From NCBI RefSeq assembly GCF_003063245.1, contig NZ_MUXE01000002.1, positions 124,001 to 188,000 on the forward strand: a DNA stretch of 64,000 nucleotides. The letters run 5' to 3'. Of this stretch, positions 46,078 through 56,600 are shown piece after piece. Below the pieces are notes generated by a model, which ran no database searches, was not told the DNA's origin, and saw only the letters and a program-made list of their open reading frames with translations. Origin of the DNA: Arcobacter caeni (GTDB lineage: Bacteria > Campylobacterota > Campylobacteria > Campylobacterales > Arcobacteraceae). Numbering within the stretch: the first letter of the stretch is position 1; each line of letters opens with the position of its first letter. Both the position numbers and the translations under genes were made by a program.

Positions 46078-46115
46078 TTTTGTAAATAAAATTACAAATA
46101 ATTTTATTTACAAAA
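46078..46115 (+). promoter_or_regulatory. Second hairpin, 15-bp perfect arms, before piuC
   Basis: 46078-46092 and 46101-46115 are exact reverse complements (TTTTGTAAATAAAAT and its partner) around an eight-base loop. Being AT-only it could also be an operator or an RNA stability element. It lies 19 bp before the dioxygenase gene. Confidence 0.5.
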
Positions 46116-46134
46116 TAATAAAAAGGAAAAATCT

Positions 46135-46815
46135 ATGATATTACATATTCCAAATGTACTAAGTCAAAACCAAGTAAAAGAGTGCAGAGAGTTGTTAGAT
46201 AAAGCTTCATGGATTGATGGAAAATTAACAGCTGGAAGTCAAGCCGTTAATGTAAAAAGTAATCTTCAATTAGCAGAAGATAGCCAATTGTTAGCATATT
46301 TAAGACAGATGATAACTCAAGCTTTAAAAACAAATCCTTTATTTGTAAGTGCTGCCTTACCAAATCACATAATTTCTCCTTTTGTAAATAAATATGAAAA
46401 TAGTGGTGCTTATGGAAATCATGTTGATAACTCAATTTTATATGATGCAACGGTTGCAAAACACTATAGAACTGATGTTTCATGCTCTTTATTTTTCACA
46501 GACCCTGATGAATATGAGGGTGGAGAAATGGTAATAGAAGATACTTTTGGAACACATGAAGTAAAACTTCCAGCTGGAGATATGATACTTTATCCCTCAA
46601 CTTCTTTACACAGAGTTGAACCCGTTACTAAAGGTGTTCGAATGGTTAGTTTTATGTGGACTCAAAGTATGATTAGAAGTGCTTGGAAAAGAACTATTTT
46701 ATTTGAACTTGATAATACAATTCAAAGTTTAAGAGCCAAATATGGAGAAACACAAGAGGCTGTAAACCTATCAATTCATTATCATAAATTAATTCAAGAG
46801 TGGGCTGAACTTTAA
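46135..46815 (+). CDS. piuC: Fe(II)/2-oxoglutarate dioxygenase, PiuC/YbiX family
   Basis: Cytoplasmic non-haem iron oxygenase of 226 aa. The iron ligands read H96-x-D98 in GNHVDNS and H159 in SLHRVEPV, with Arg169 in GVRMVSFMW to bind 2-oxoglutarate. EYEGGEMVIED and FVNKYENSGAYGNH are typical of the YbiX/PiuC branch. It follows a Fiu-like receptor, the usual pairing. The likely job is to alter imported catecholate siderophores, but this is not proven for the family. AAAAGGAAAAA precedes the ATG. It is coupled to the next gene. Confidence 0.9.
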   Translation: MILHIPNVLSQNQVKECRELLDKASWIDGKLTAGSQAVNVKSNLQLAEDSQLLAYLRQMITQALKTNPLFVSAALPNHIISPFVNKYENSGAYGNHVDNSILYDATVAKHYRTDVSCSLFFTDPDEYEGGEMVIEDTFGTHEVKLPAGDMILYPSTSLHRVEPVTKGVRMVSFMWTQSMIRSAWKRTILFELDNTIQSLRAKYGETQEAVNLSIHYHKLIQEWAEL

Positions 46816-47921
46816 TGATAAAAGAAAAGTTAGACTTTATTCCAAATGATTTAGTATCACTTAAAGATTATGAAAGATATGCAAAAGAGCGAATGGATTT
46901 AAACTCTTTGGCTTATGTTTGTAGTGGAGCAGGAGATGAAATAACTTTTAGAAGAAATGAAGAAGCTTTTTCTAATATTTTTTTAGAAACAAACACTTTA
47001 GAAGATTTAGGTGGAGCAAATACAAAAATAGAGTTATTTGGAGAAACTTATTCTTCACCAATATTTTTAGCACCAGTTGCTTATCAAAAGTTAGTGGATT
47101 TTGATGGAGAAATAGCAACCGCTCAAGCTGCAAATGCTATGAATACTTGTATGTGTGTTAGTTCCTTTTCAAGTTCTACTTTAGAAGATATTTCAAATAC
47201 TACAAGTTCACCTCTTTGGTTTCAACTGTACATCCAAGCTGATATGAATACAAATATAAAACTTATAAGAAAAGCTGAGAATCTAGGTTTTAAAGCCTTA
47301 GTTATTACAATAGATGCGCCAATTTCAGGTCTTAGAAACACAGAACAAAGAGCAGGATTTTATTTACCAAATGAAATTTGTGCAATTAATATTGAAAATA
47401 TAAATCCAATGCAAACAACAAATAATTTTGAAAATATATTAGATATTGCAAAAATATTACCAACATGGAAAGATATAGAATTTATCAAAAATAATACTAA
47501 TTTATCAGTAATTTTAAAAGGAATAACTAGCGTTTCTTATGCAAAAAAAGCAGTAGAGTTAGGAATTGATGCAATTGTAGTATCCAATCACGCAGGACGA
47601 ACATTGGACACACTTCCTGCTAGTATAGAAATTTTGCCAAAAATAGCAAATGAAATAAAAGGAAAAATTCCAATACTTTTTGATGGTGGAATAAAAAGAG
47701 GAACAGATGTTATAAAAGCAATTGCATTGGGTGCAAGTGCTGTTATGATTGGACGACCAATAATGTATGGTTTAGCAACAGCTGGTGCTTTAGGTGTTGC
47801 TCATACTTTAAAAATTTTAAAAGAAGAACTTGAAGTTTCTATGATTTTTACAGGTTGTAAAAATATAGAAGAGCTTAAAAAATTAGAGCTCACTTTTAAT
47901 AACAATTATCAATTACATTAA
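46815..47921 (+). CDS. FMN-dependent alpha-hydroxy-acid oxidase/dehydrogenase
   Basis: Flavoprotein of 368 aa of the LldD/glycolate oxidase family. The active-site histidine is His259 in SNHAGRTLD, with Arg262 beside it; the usual SNHGGRQLD is altered at two positions. Lys235 (LKGI) and IDAPISGLRNTEQRAGF complete the site, and DGGIKRGTDVIKAIALGA binds the FMN phosphate. No membrane-binding insert, so more like lactate or glycolate oxidase than membrane LldD. Its ATG shares one base with the piuC stop. In an iron cluster it may oxidise a hydroxy-acid iron ligand, but this is inference. Confidence 0.85.
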   Translation: MIKEKLDFIPNDLVSLKDYERYAKERMDLNSLAYVCSGAGDEITFRRNEEAFSNIFLETNTLEDLGGANTKIELFGETYSSPIFLAPVAYQKLVDFDGEIATAQAANAMNTCMCVSSFSSSTLEDISNTTSSPLWFQLYIQADMNTNIKLIRKAENLGFKALVITIDAPISGLRNTEQRAGFYLPNEICAINIENINPMQTTNNFENILDIAKILPTWKDIEFIKNNTNLSVILKGITSVSYAKKAVELGIDAIVVSNHAGRTLDTLPASIEILPKIANEIKGKIPILFDGGIKRGTDVIKAIALGASAVMIGRPIMYGLATAGALGVAHTLKILKEELEVSMIFTGCKNIEELKKLELTFNNNYQLH

Positions 47922-47978
47922 AAAATTGTTAAAACTAATTTGTTAATATTTCATAGAAAATAAAAAAGGAGCAAGAAT

Positions 47979-49103
47979 TTGCATAAAACAATATGGTTTA
48001 AAATACATATGATTTTAGGATTAACAGCAGGTTTCGTATTACTTGTTGTTGGAGTTACTGGAGCAATTTTATCTTTTGAAAAAGAGATAACAAAATTTAT
48101 AAATAAAGATAGTTATGAGGTTTTTGTACCAAATGAAGCAAAACTTTCTACAAAAGAATTATTAGAAAAACTTCAAGAAAAACTACCAGAAGCTAAGATA
48201 AATAGTCTTTCTTTTTCAAGTGATGTAAACTCATCAGTTATAATAAATGTAGCAGGAAAAGGTGAGGGTAAAGAAGCAAAAAGGGGAAAGAGTTATTATA
48301 TAAATCCATATACAGCTGAAATTTTGCCAGAAATCAAAGGAAAAGCATTTTTCTCTTTGATCTTAGATTTACATAGAAGATTAATGTTAGGTGAAGTTGG
48401 AAAACAAGTTGTAGCAATTAGTACAATTTCTTTAATTATTCTTTCTTTAAGTGGACTTTATATTTATTGGGGAAGAGTTAGAAGAGCATTTTTTAGAAGT
48501 TTAACTTTTAGTTTTAACCATCATGGAAGAGCATTTTTATCAACAATGCATAGTTCTATTGGGATGTGGGTTCTTCCATTTTATTTATTAGCTTCATTAA
48601 CTGGACTTTATTGGTCTTATGAGTGGTATAACGCCACTTTATATAAAATAGCAGGAGTTGAAAAACCTCAAAGAAATATGCCTCTTCAAATGCAAAAAGG
48701 TTCAACTGAACCAAACTTTGATGATTATCAAAAGGCAGTTGAATTGTTTAATGTTTTAATTCAAAAAGAATATTCTGACGCAAATATAAGATTCCCTCAA
48801 AAAGGAAGCGTTTATAGTTTCAGTTATTTAGATGTAGATTCAGCACATTATAGAGCAAGAAATACTTTAGAATTGGACATAAATTCAAATCAAATAGTAA
48901 AACACGAAAGATATGAAGATAAACCATTAAATGAACAATTAATGAAAAGTATATTGCCTTTACATACCGGTGAATATTTTGGAATAATTGGGCAAATTGG
49001 TATGTTTTTAGCCTCGTTTTTTATGTTACTTTTTACAGTTACAGGAGTGATGTTATATTTAAAAAGACATAAAAAGAGGAAAAAACGGGAGATAAAAGAG
49101 TAG
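47979..49103 (+). CDS. PepSY-domain membrane protein, PiuB-like
   Basis: Inner-membrane protein of 374 aa with four helices (about residues 8-30, 140-162, 190-215, 335-360). The family pattern is HKTIWFKIHMILGLTAGFVLL at its start, then DLHRRLMLG, NHHGRAFLSTMHSSIG and LPLHTGEYFG later. Conserved histidines in the membrane are known or suspected to bind haem, making it a candidate reductase for ferric siderophores. PepSY proteins accompany PiuA/PiuC loci as PiuB. The start is TTG at 47979 behind AGGAGC. Confidence 0.85.
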   Translation: MHKTIWFKIHMILGLTAGFVLLVVGVTGAILSFEKEITKFINKDSYEVFVPNEAKLSTKELLEKLQEKLPEAKINSLSFSSDVNSSVIINVAGKGEGKEAKRGKSYYINPYTAEILPEIKGKAFFSLILDLHRRLMLGEVGKQVVAISTISLIILSLSGLYIYWGRVRRAFFRSLTFSFNHHGRAFLSTMHSSIGMWVLPFYLLASLTGLYWSYEWYNATLYKIAGVEKPQRNMPLQMQKGSTEPNFDDYQKAVELFNVLIQKEYSDANIRFPQKGSVYSFSYLDVDSAHYRARNTLELDINSNQIVKHERYEDKPLNEQLMKSILPLHTGEYFGIIGQIGMFLASFFMLLFTVTGVMLYLKRHKKRKKREIKE

Positions 49104-49123
49104 TTTTAAACTACTTTTTTATC
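49091..49123. terminator. Bidirectional terminator after the iron operon
   Basis: GATAAAAnAGTAG and CTACTnTTTTATC arms around TTTTAAA run across the end of the PepSY gene and lie just outside the converging acyltransferase gene. Confidence 0.75.
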
Positions 49124-49129
49124 GTAATT

Positions 49130-50833
49130 CTACATATATCTTTGTTTTGCGCTATCTTTGATTTTTGCAATTTCAACTAAAATAAATCCATCAATACAAT
49201 CTGCGAAATTATTATCAACATTAAATCCTAAAAATTTAACACCATCCACAAGTCCAATTTCAGTGTATTGTTTGTAAAGAGTAGGAATTGAAACACCAAT
49301 GCTTGCCAAAGTTGATTTTAAAAATTTGAAATCTTTTTTCTTATCATTTAAGTCAAAAAGTTCTTTTATTTCATTTAGATTATTTGAGTAAGAATAAGGA
49401 ATTTTTGCTTCAATTAAAGTCTTTTTTTCTCCATAATAGTGATTGTAATAAAATATCATCATATCTTTTGTAACAGTTGGTAATGAGCCACTTATTGAAA
49501 CAGGTCCAAACATGTATTTGATATTTGGATTATTTTTTATATAAGCTCCAATTCCAAACCATAAATAATCCAAAGCTCTTGTTCCCCAATATTTTGGTTG
49601 TACGAAACTGCGTCCTAGTTCAATAGAATCTTTTAAATAAGGAGTAAATTCTTCGTTGAATTTAAACAAAGTATTTGAATAAAAACCTTTTACTCCAATA
49701 TTTTTAAATATAAAATCAGAATTCCCAACTCTATATGAACCCACAATTTCTAAATCATTTTCATCCCATAAAATAATATGTTGGTAATAAATATCATATT
49801 TATCTGTATCTCTTTTTTTATTTACACCTTCACCCACTTTTCTAAATGAAACTTCTCTTAATCTTCCAAGTTCCTTTAAAACAATCGAATCTTCTGTGTA
49901 ATCATATAAATAGATTTTTTTGCCATCATTAGTTTGACCAATTAGTTTTGATTTTTTTAATTCATTCAATAAATCAATTCTACTAACAGGATGTGCAATA
50001 GCACTTTGAGTTTCAAAAAAAGACTTTTTTCCTTTTTTTAAACTATAAAGATGTTTTTTGTAAAGATTTAATAAAAACTTTTTATCTATTCCTTTTGGCG
50101 TTATATTTTCATTTGGAATAATTTGCCCAATTTTAATAGCAATTCTTTTTGATTTTTTATTAAACATTTCATTGGATAATAAAAGTGTTGAAAAAGTTTT
50201 ATTTATAATTGAAATTGTATAAAAAGTTTTTGAATTTTTCGCATCTAAGAATATTGGTAAAATTGGTGCATTAGAGTTTTGTGCAAAGTTTAAAAAACCT
50301 TTATTCCAATTTGGGTCTTTTATTCCTTTTGTTGTAGCACGACTTACTTCACCTGCTGGAAAAATAATGAGAGCTTCTTCATTATTTAAAGCTTCATAGA
50401 TTTTTTTTATATCACTTGTTGATTGTTTTAATTTGTAGTTATTAATTGTAATAAATAAAGAATTTAAAGCTTCAAAACCTTCTAAAAAGTCGTTTGCGAT
50501 GATTCTTACATCTTTTCTTACTTGTCCTATAAGTCTTAACAAACATAAAGCATCAAGTCCACCTAAAGGATGATTTGCAATAATTACCACTTTTCCACTT
50601 GAGGGAATATTTTGCAAATCATTACTTGAAACCGTATAATCAAAATCAAAATAATCTAATACAGCATCGACAAATTCAAATCCTTTTAAGTGAGAATTTT
50701 GTGATAAAAATTCGTTTATTGAGTCTTCGTGTACTATTTTTTTTGCGATTTTAAAGAGAGATTTTTTTAGAAAATTTTCTTTTTTTTCTATATTTGGAAA
50801 TTTTCTCTCAATTTCTTTTTGAATATTTATCAT
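49130..50833 (-). CDS. Fused acyltransferase, OlsF-like
   Basis: Protein of 567 aa with two acyltransferase domains. The N-terminal half is PlsC-like: NHPLGGLD (87-94, His88 and Asp94 catalytic) and FPAGEVSR (158-165). The C-terminal half, about 305-490, is a GNAT/haemolysin-like acyl-ACP acyltransferase resembling OlsB: GRLREVSFRKVGEGVNKKRD and ELGRSFVQPKYWG are the readable signatures. The same fusion in OlsF makes ornithine lipids by adding both acyl chains. Which product is made here is not shown. It converges with the PepSY gene. Confidence 0.75.
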   Translation of the reverse strand: MINIQKEIERKFPNIEKKENFLKKSLFKIAKKIVHEDSINEFLSQNSHLKGFEFVDAVLDYFDFDYTVSSNDLQNIPSSGKVVIIANHPLGGLDALCLLRLIGQVRKDVRIIANDFLEGFEALNSLFITINNYKLKQSTSDIKKIYEALNNEEALIIFPAGEVSRATTKGIKDPNWNKGFLNFAQNSNAPILPIFLDAKNSKTFYTISIINKTFSTLLLSNEMFNKKSKRIAIKIGQIIPNENITPKGIDKKFLLNLYKKHLYSLKKGKKSFFETQSAIAHPVSRIDLLNELKKSKLIGQTNDGKKIYLYDYTEDSIVLKELGRLREVSFRKVGEGVNKKRDTDKYDIYYQHIILWDENDLEIVGSYRVGNSDFIFKNIGVKGFYSNTLFKFNEEFTPYLKDSIELGRSFVQPKYWGTRALDYLWFGIGAYIKNNPNIKYMFGPVSISGSLPTVTKDMMIFYYNHYYGEKKTLIEAKIPYSYSNNLNEIKELFDLNDKKKDFKFLKSTLASIGVSIPTLYKQYTEIGLVDGVKFLGFNVDNNFADCIDGFILVEIAKIKDSAKQRYM

Positions 50834-50957
50834 TTCATACTCCTAATTTATCGTAATTCTAATTTCTTTTGATTACAAAAAGGTGACAAGACCAGTTTAT
50901 GAAGTGCTTTATAAACTTATGATAAAATCTTTCTTAATTTAAACAAGGAAAATTTTT

Positions 50958-51665
50958 ATGAATAAATCAAATATTACAAATCTAATCACAGTTTTAGTTA
51001 TGGTTTTTGGATATTTAAGTGGAAATAATTTAATTTATATGGTTGGTTTATTTGCTTTTAGTGGAGCGATTACAAACAGTTTAGCTATTCATATGTTGTT
51101 TGAAAAAGTTCCTTTTTTATATGGAAGTGGTGTGATTGAAAGTAAATTTTCACAGTTCAAAATTTCAATTCATAATCTACTTATGAATCAATTTTTCACA
51201 AAAGAACACTTAACAAAGTTTTTCCAAGATGAAATGAATAGTGCAAAAAAAACAATAGATTTTGAAAAAATCCTAAACAAAACAGATTTTTCTCCAGCTT
51301 ATGAATCTCTAAAAGAATCAGTAATGCAATCATCTTTTGGTGGAATGCTAGGAATGTTTGGTGGAGAAGCAGCACTTGAACCTTTAAGAGAACCCTTCAC
51401 AAAAAAACTACAAGTGTCAATAATCTCAATTTCACAAACAGATGCTTTTCAAGAAGTAATAAATGAAGCCCTTAAATCAGAAGATTTAACAGCAGATGTA
51501 TACGAAAAACTAAGCCGTATCGTAAATACAAGATTAGAAGAACTAACACCTAAAATGGTAAAAGAAATAGTTCAAGAAATGATAAAAGAACATTTAGGAT
51601 GGTTAGTTATTTGGGGAGCAGTTTTTGGTGGACTGATTGGATTGGTTAGTGCATTAATAGTATAG
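50958..51665 (+). CDS. DUF445-family membrane protein
   Basis: Protein of 235 aa with two N-terminal hydrophobic segments (about 5-40, containing FAFSGAITNSLAIHMLFEK), a long helical middle and one C-terminal helix (WLVIWGAVFGGLIGLVSALIV). This matches DUF445 (YheB-like) proteins, whose function is unknown. The start ATG has AAGGAAAA nine bases before it. A TATGATAAAAT stretch about 35 bp upstream is a likely -10 region. A degraded copy of its last 24 bases occurs at 53138-53161, past the neighbouring gene. Confidence 0.78.
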   Translation: MNKSNITNLITVLVMVFGYLSGNNLIYMVGLFAFSGAITNSLAIHMLFEKVPFLYGSGVIESKFSQFKISIHNLLMNQFFTKEHLTKFFQDEMNSAKKTIDFEKILNKTDFSPAYESLKESVMQSSFGGMLGMFGGEAALEPLREPFTKKLQVSIISISQTDAFQEVINEALKSEDLTADVYEKLSRIVNTRLEELTPKMVKEIVQEMIKEHLGWLVIWGAVFGGLIGLVSALIV

Positions 51666-51690
51666 TTCTTAAATAAAAGAACTATCTACT

Positions 51691-52905
51691 TTACCTCAAA
51701 AATCCAATTGGCACTGCATACATATTTTTATCAATTTCTAAAAATGTATTTCCCATATATAAAACTATCCCTTTATCAAACTCTTTATTTATCTCTTCTT
51801 TTAATTTATATATATGTTTAAAATCATCTTTTTTTACTGTTTTAGATGCTTTTATTTCAAGTGCTATGATTTTATTTGAATACTCTAAAATAAAATCAAT
51901 CTCTCTTTTATCCGTTGTTCTGTAATAATATAAATTAGTTCTATTTTGAGCATAAGAATTAGCTTTTAGTAATTCACTAAAAATAAATGTTTCAAATATT
52001 TCACCTTTTAGTGGTGATTTATTAAATTCATCTTCTGTTTTAATTTGTAATAAATGACATAATACTCCAGTATCTATAGAAAATATCTTTGGAGTTTTTA
52101 CCAATCTTTTTAACTGATTATTAAAATATGGCTGTAATTTTTGAATTTGGTAAGTATGTTCTAAAACACTAAAGTAACTATCAAATGTTTTACTATCAAG
52201 TCCAACTTGTATTTGAATATCATTTTTATTAAATATACTCCCACTTCTAAACATACAATGTTTATACATATTTATAAACTTATCCATATTTCTAATATTT
52301 GCAAGCTCTTTAGCATCTGATTCTATATATGTTCTTATATATGAGCTAAACCAAAGATATTTACCTTTTTGGCTATCAATTTTACTTATTTCAGGATAAC
52401 CCCCATCGATAATATCTTTTTCAATACTTATATCTTCATATTTTGTTAAAAGATATTTATTTAAATCTTTTGAAAAAATATCAATAATATTATCATTACT
52501 TTGGTTTTTTTCTTTTAATGAAAAAGGATAAAGTTCTACTATACCTATTCTTCCAGCAAGGGAATCTGATATTTCTTTAAAGCCTTGAAGTGATGCAGAA
52601 CCAGTTAAAATGAACTCTCCATTAATTCTGTCTTTATCAACATACTCTTTTATAGATATAAGAAGTTGGGGTAATCTTTGTATTTCATCAATGACAACTG
52701 GCTTAGATAATGATTCAATAAATCCTTTAGGATTATTTTTAGCCATTTCGTACATATTTATATCATCTAAAGTTATATAATTTTCGATGTTTAAGTGTAA
52801 TGCTAAAGTAGATTTTCCAACTTGTCTAGCCCCACTAATAAGTAAAACTGGAAAAAACTTTTGATATTCTTTTATATCTTCTAAAATTAATCTTTGAATA
52901 TACAT
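51691..52905 (-). CDS. AAA-14/DUF4143 ATPase
   Basis: Protein of 404 aa. The N-terminal AAA_14 domain has Walker A (ISGARQVGKST, about 23-33), Walker B (VVIDEIQRLP, about 69-78) and LTGSASLQG. The C-terminal DUF4143 domain ends in a nuclease-like patch (KREIDFILE, about 335-343, then IALEIKASKT), a D/E-x-K arrangement seen in restriction-type folds. These proteins are widespread and often move between genomes; function unsettled. It lies in the other direction from its neighbours, between two copies of the DUF445 3' end, suggesting insertion. Confidence 0.85.
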   Translation of the reverse strand: MYIQRLILEDIKEYQKFFPVLLISGARQVGKSTLALHLNIENYITLDDINMYEMAKNNPKGFIESLSKPVVIDEIQRLPQLLISIKEYVDKDRINGEFILTGSASLQGFKEISDSLAGRIGIVELYPFSLKEKNQSNDNIIDIFSKDLNKYLLTKYEDISIEKDIIDGGYPEISKIDSQKGKYLWFSSYIRTYIESDAKELANIRNMDKFINMYKHCMFRSGSIFNKNDIQIQVGLDSKTFDSYFSVLEHTYQIQKLQPYFNNQLKRLVKTPKIFSIDTGVLCHLLQIKTEDEFNKSPLKGEIFETFIFSELLKANSYAQNRTNLYYYRTTDKREIDFILEYSNKIIALEIKASKTVKKDDFKHIYKLKEEINKEFDKGIVLYMGNTFLEIDKNMYAVPIGFLR

Positions 52906-53205
52906 TCTTATTCCTTTAAATTTATGGATTATAATACTATAATTTTTATACTTTTAAACTTGTATTTTAGAATAAATATGAATTAAAGCCCATTGTTTTA
53001 GTTTTTTATTATATTTTGTAATAAAAAAGTAGAAAATCTGAAAAATTAAATAGATGTTAAAAGCTTTAGATACTCAATATACAAGGAACATTGACTAGCA
53101 TTTACAGATATAGAAAAATATATGTATGTTGTGGTTGTGGACTGATTGGATTGCTTAGTGCGTTGGTTTCGTAGAAAAAGGGACTTTTAGTTTTCTTTCT
53201 TTTTT
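52906..53205. other. AT-rich spacer with a DUF445 3'-end fragment
   Basis: No gene of its own is seen. At 53138-53161 the sequence repeats positions 51629-51652, the DUF445 end, with one mismatch in 24 bases. It then continues to a TAG in the same frame (CGLIGLLSALVS), so it looks like the tail of an old DUF445 copy. The rest shows no structure I can name. Confidence 0.65.
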
Positions 53206-53439
53206 TTATAACATAAACTGAATAGCATCTTTTGCAGTCCCAGTACATAGTCCTCCATCAAAATTGTTTTCATAAAGATATTCATCATCTTCATCTTTTT
53301 CATTAGAAGAATAAATATTAATCATATATCCACCCTCAGTGCTTTCAAATATTTCATAAAATGAATTATTATATTCAAACTCTACTCTACTAACTTCTTT
53401 AAGTTTAGATGCTAATTGCAAAATCATTTCTTTTTTCAT
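53206..53439 (-). CDS. Small acidic hypothetical protein
   Basis: Protein of 77 aa, acidic and soluble, without signal or membrane segment. Features are SRVEFEYNNSFYEIFES, a stretch of Glu and Asp (NEKDEDDEYLYE) and GTAKDAIQFML at the end. AAAAAGG lies upstream of the ATG. Family not recognised. It sits between an AAA ATPase and a large helicase in what looks like a variable region, so a small partner or inhibitor is possible, without evidence. Confidence 0.55.
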   Translation of the reverse strand: MKKEMILQLASKLKEVSRVEFEYNNSFYEIFESTEGGYMINIYSSNEKDEDDEYLYENNFDGGLCTGTAKDAIQFML

Positions 53440-53639
53440 AAAAAACCTTTTTATAACTATTTTTCTATTGTTAATAATCTAAATATATAAAATTTTATTT
53501 TGAACTTATACAGTATATTCTCATAATAAAAATTAAAATAAACAATTTATAATTCGTTATTTTTGATTGATTTTGTAAACCCCAAGTTAAAGTTTTTTTA
53601 ACTACAATATACTATTTCATGACAAAGGGTTTTATTATA

Positions 53640-56600
53640 ATGTTTCAATTTGGTATCTATGAACAACTAATTAATAGTTTAATTTCAAATAAATTAAACC
53701 AACTAGACACTAATAAATTTTATTTAAAAACAACTCAGCTAGATAAAAATGAAGCATCAACAGTTCTGACACAATATTTATCAAAAATATTAAATTTAGG
53801 ATTAAATTTAATTAGTGGTGAAAATAGTATTGAAAAACAGATAAATCTTATTAATAAAATAATACTTTTATTAAAAGATGAAATTGAAAAACAAGATTTT
53901 GAACAAAATTTATTAGATACAAATACTTCAATTTTAAAAGCGGTGTTACCGAAAATAGATTCAAAAATAAATAATTTTGATAATTTTATAAAAGAAATTA
54001 CACCATATACAGGACTAACTCAAAGTGAACTTTTTACAGGTAGTAACGCTAGTATATCATTAGAAAGTGAAATAAAAAAAGAAATTCTTTCAAGTGATAA
54101 GATATATTTTTTAGTTTCTTTTATAAAATGGTCTGGAATAAGAATTTTTGAAAAAGAGTTAAGAGAGTTTACAAATTCAGGAAAACAATTAAAAGTTATT
54201 ACTACTTCATATATGGGAGCAACAGATTTAAAAGCAGTTGAATTTCTTTCAAGTTTATCCAATACACAAATTAAAGTTTCATATAATACAGCTAATGAAA
54301 GATTACATGCAAAGTCTTATCTGTTCTTTAGAGACACAGGTTTTCATACTGGATACATTGGTTCTTCAAATATTTCAAAAAGTGCACTTACAAGTGGGTT
54401 AGAATGGAATTTAAAAGTTACTTCTACTGAAATATCTCATATTATTAAAAAGTTTGAAAAAACATTTGAAACATATTGGGAAGATAAAGAGTTTGAACTC
54501 TTTACAAAAGCAGATACCCTAAAACTTCAAAATGCATTGAAAAATGATTCAATTATTGATAAAAATAGTGCAGTTACATATTTTGAAATAAAACCATTTC
54601 ATTATCAAGAAGAAATTTTAGAAGAGTTACAAGTCCAAAGAAAAATTCATAATAGATATAAAAATTTAGTAGTTGCAGCCACAGGTACTGGTAAAACTGT
54701 AATTAGTGCATTTGATTACAAAAGATTTAAAAATCAAAATAGTAGTGCAAAACTTCTTTTTATTGCGCATAGAAAAGAGATTCTAATTCAAGCAAGAGCT
54801 ACTTTTCAAGGAATACTGCGAGATAATAATTTTGGTGAATTTTGGGTTGATGGTATGACTCCACTTTCAAATGAATATGTTTTTGCTTCTGTACAAACTT
54901 TACAGAACAATATAAATGAGATAAATCTGAGTAAAAATTATTATGATTTTATAATCATAGATGAAGTTCATCATATCGCTGCAAAAAGTTATAGACCAAT
55001 TTTGGAAAAGTTTGAACCTAAAATACTATTGGGACTTACTGCTACACCTGAAAGAATGGATAATGAAAATATTTTAGATGATTTTTGTGGAGTTATTTCC
55101 TCAGAAATAAGACTTCCTGAAGCATTAAATCGAAAATTACTTTGTCCTTTTCAATATTTTGGAATAAGTGATAATGTAGATTTAAAAAATATTAAATGGC
55201 AAAGTGGTAAATATCATGCAAGTGAATTAACAGACGCTTTCACAACACAAAATAGAGTCCAAGATATAATCCAAAAATGTGAAGAGTACTTAATTAATAT
55301 AGATGATGTTATTGCCTTAGGTTTTTGTGTAACTCAAGAACATGCAAAATATATGAGTGAAAAATTTAATGAAGCTGGATTAAAAGCTGATTATTTAATA
55401 AGTGGTAGTAATAATCGAGATAATGTAAAATCAAGATTATCAAAAAAAGAGATTAATTATCTTTTTGTAGTTGATATCTTTAATGAAGGTGTGGATATCC
55501 CTGAAATTGATACAATTTTATTTTTGCGACCAACAGAGAGTTTAACAGTATTTTTACAACAATTGGGAAGAGGTCTTAGATTCTCTGACAACAAAGAGTG
55601 TTTAACTGTACTTGATTTTGTTGGAAATGCAAGGGATGAGTATGATTTTGAGGGTAAATTCAGAAGTTTAATTGGAAAAACTACAAACTCAGTAAAAGAT
55701 GAAATAGAGAATGAATTTCCTCATTTGCCATTAGGTTGCTCAATTGTATTAGAAAAGAAAGCAAAAGAACATATTTTAAATAATATAAAAAAAGCTACAT
55801 CTTTTGGACGAAAAAAATTAATATCTAAAATTCGTGATTTTAAAAACCATACTACTTTACCATTAACAATAGATAATTTTATGAAAATAAATCATATATC
55901 ATTAGAAAATTTATATAAAAATGATAGTTTTACAAAACTTTGTTATGAAGCTGGTGAGATAAAAGATTATGATGAAATTAATGAAATAGAATTACTAAGA
56001 ACAATATCAAAAAAATGGCTTTTATCAAAATCAATAACTTATTTTGAATTTATTTTAAAGATTATTGAAAATAAATTTGATTTAAATTTTATAAAAACGC
56101 AAACAGAAAGATTAATGCTTACGATGTTGTATTATGACTTTTGGCAAGAACCTAAGAAATTTGAAACATTAGAAGATGGAATAAAATATATAGGACAAAA
56201 TAGATTATTAGTTGATGAAATGAAACAGATTGTAAAATTATTAATAGATAAAATAAATTATTTAGAAGATGATTTAGATTTACCTTATAATTGTCCTATA
56301 AAAGTTCATTCAAGATATACAAGAGAACAAATACTATCAGCTTTTGAACAAAATACTATAAATAAAAAATCAAGTAGCAGAGAAGGTGTTTTAAATATAA
56401 AAGAAAAGAACACAGAGTTATTATTTGTTACATTAGAAAAAACAGAAGATAAATATTCACCAACAACTATGTATGATGATTATGCAATAAGTGAAAAATT
56501 ATTTCATTGGCAATCTCAGAATTCAACAAAACCAGATTCTTCAAAAGGTCAAAGTTATATTTATCATCAAAAAAATGATAAAAATATAATACTATTTGTA

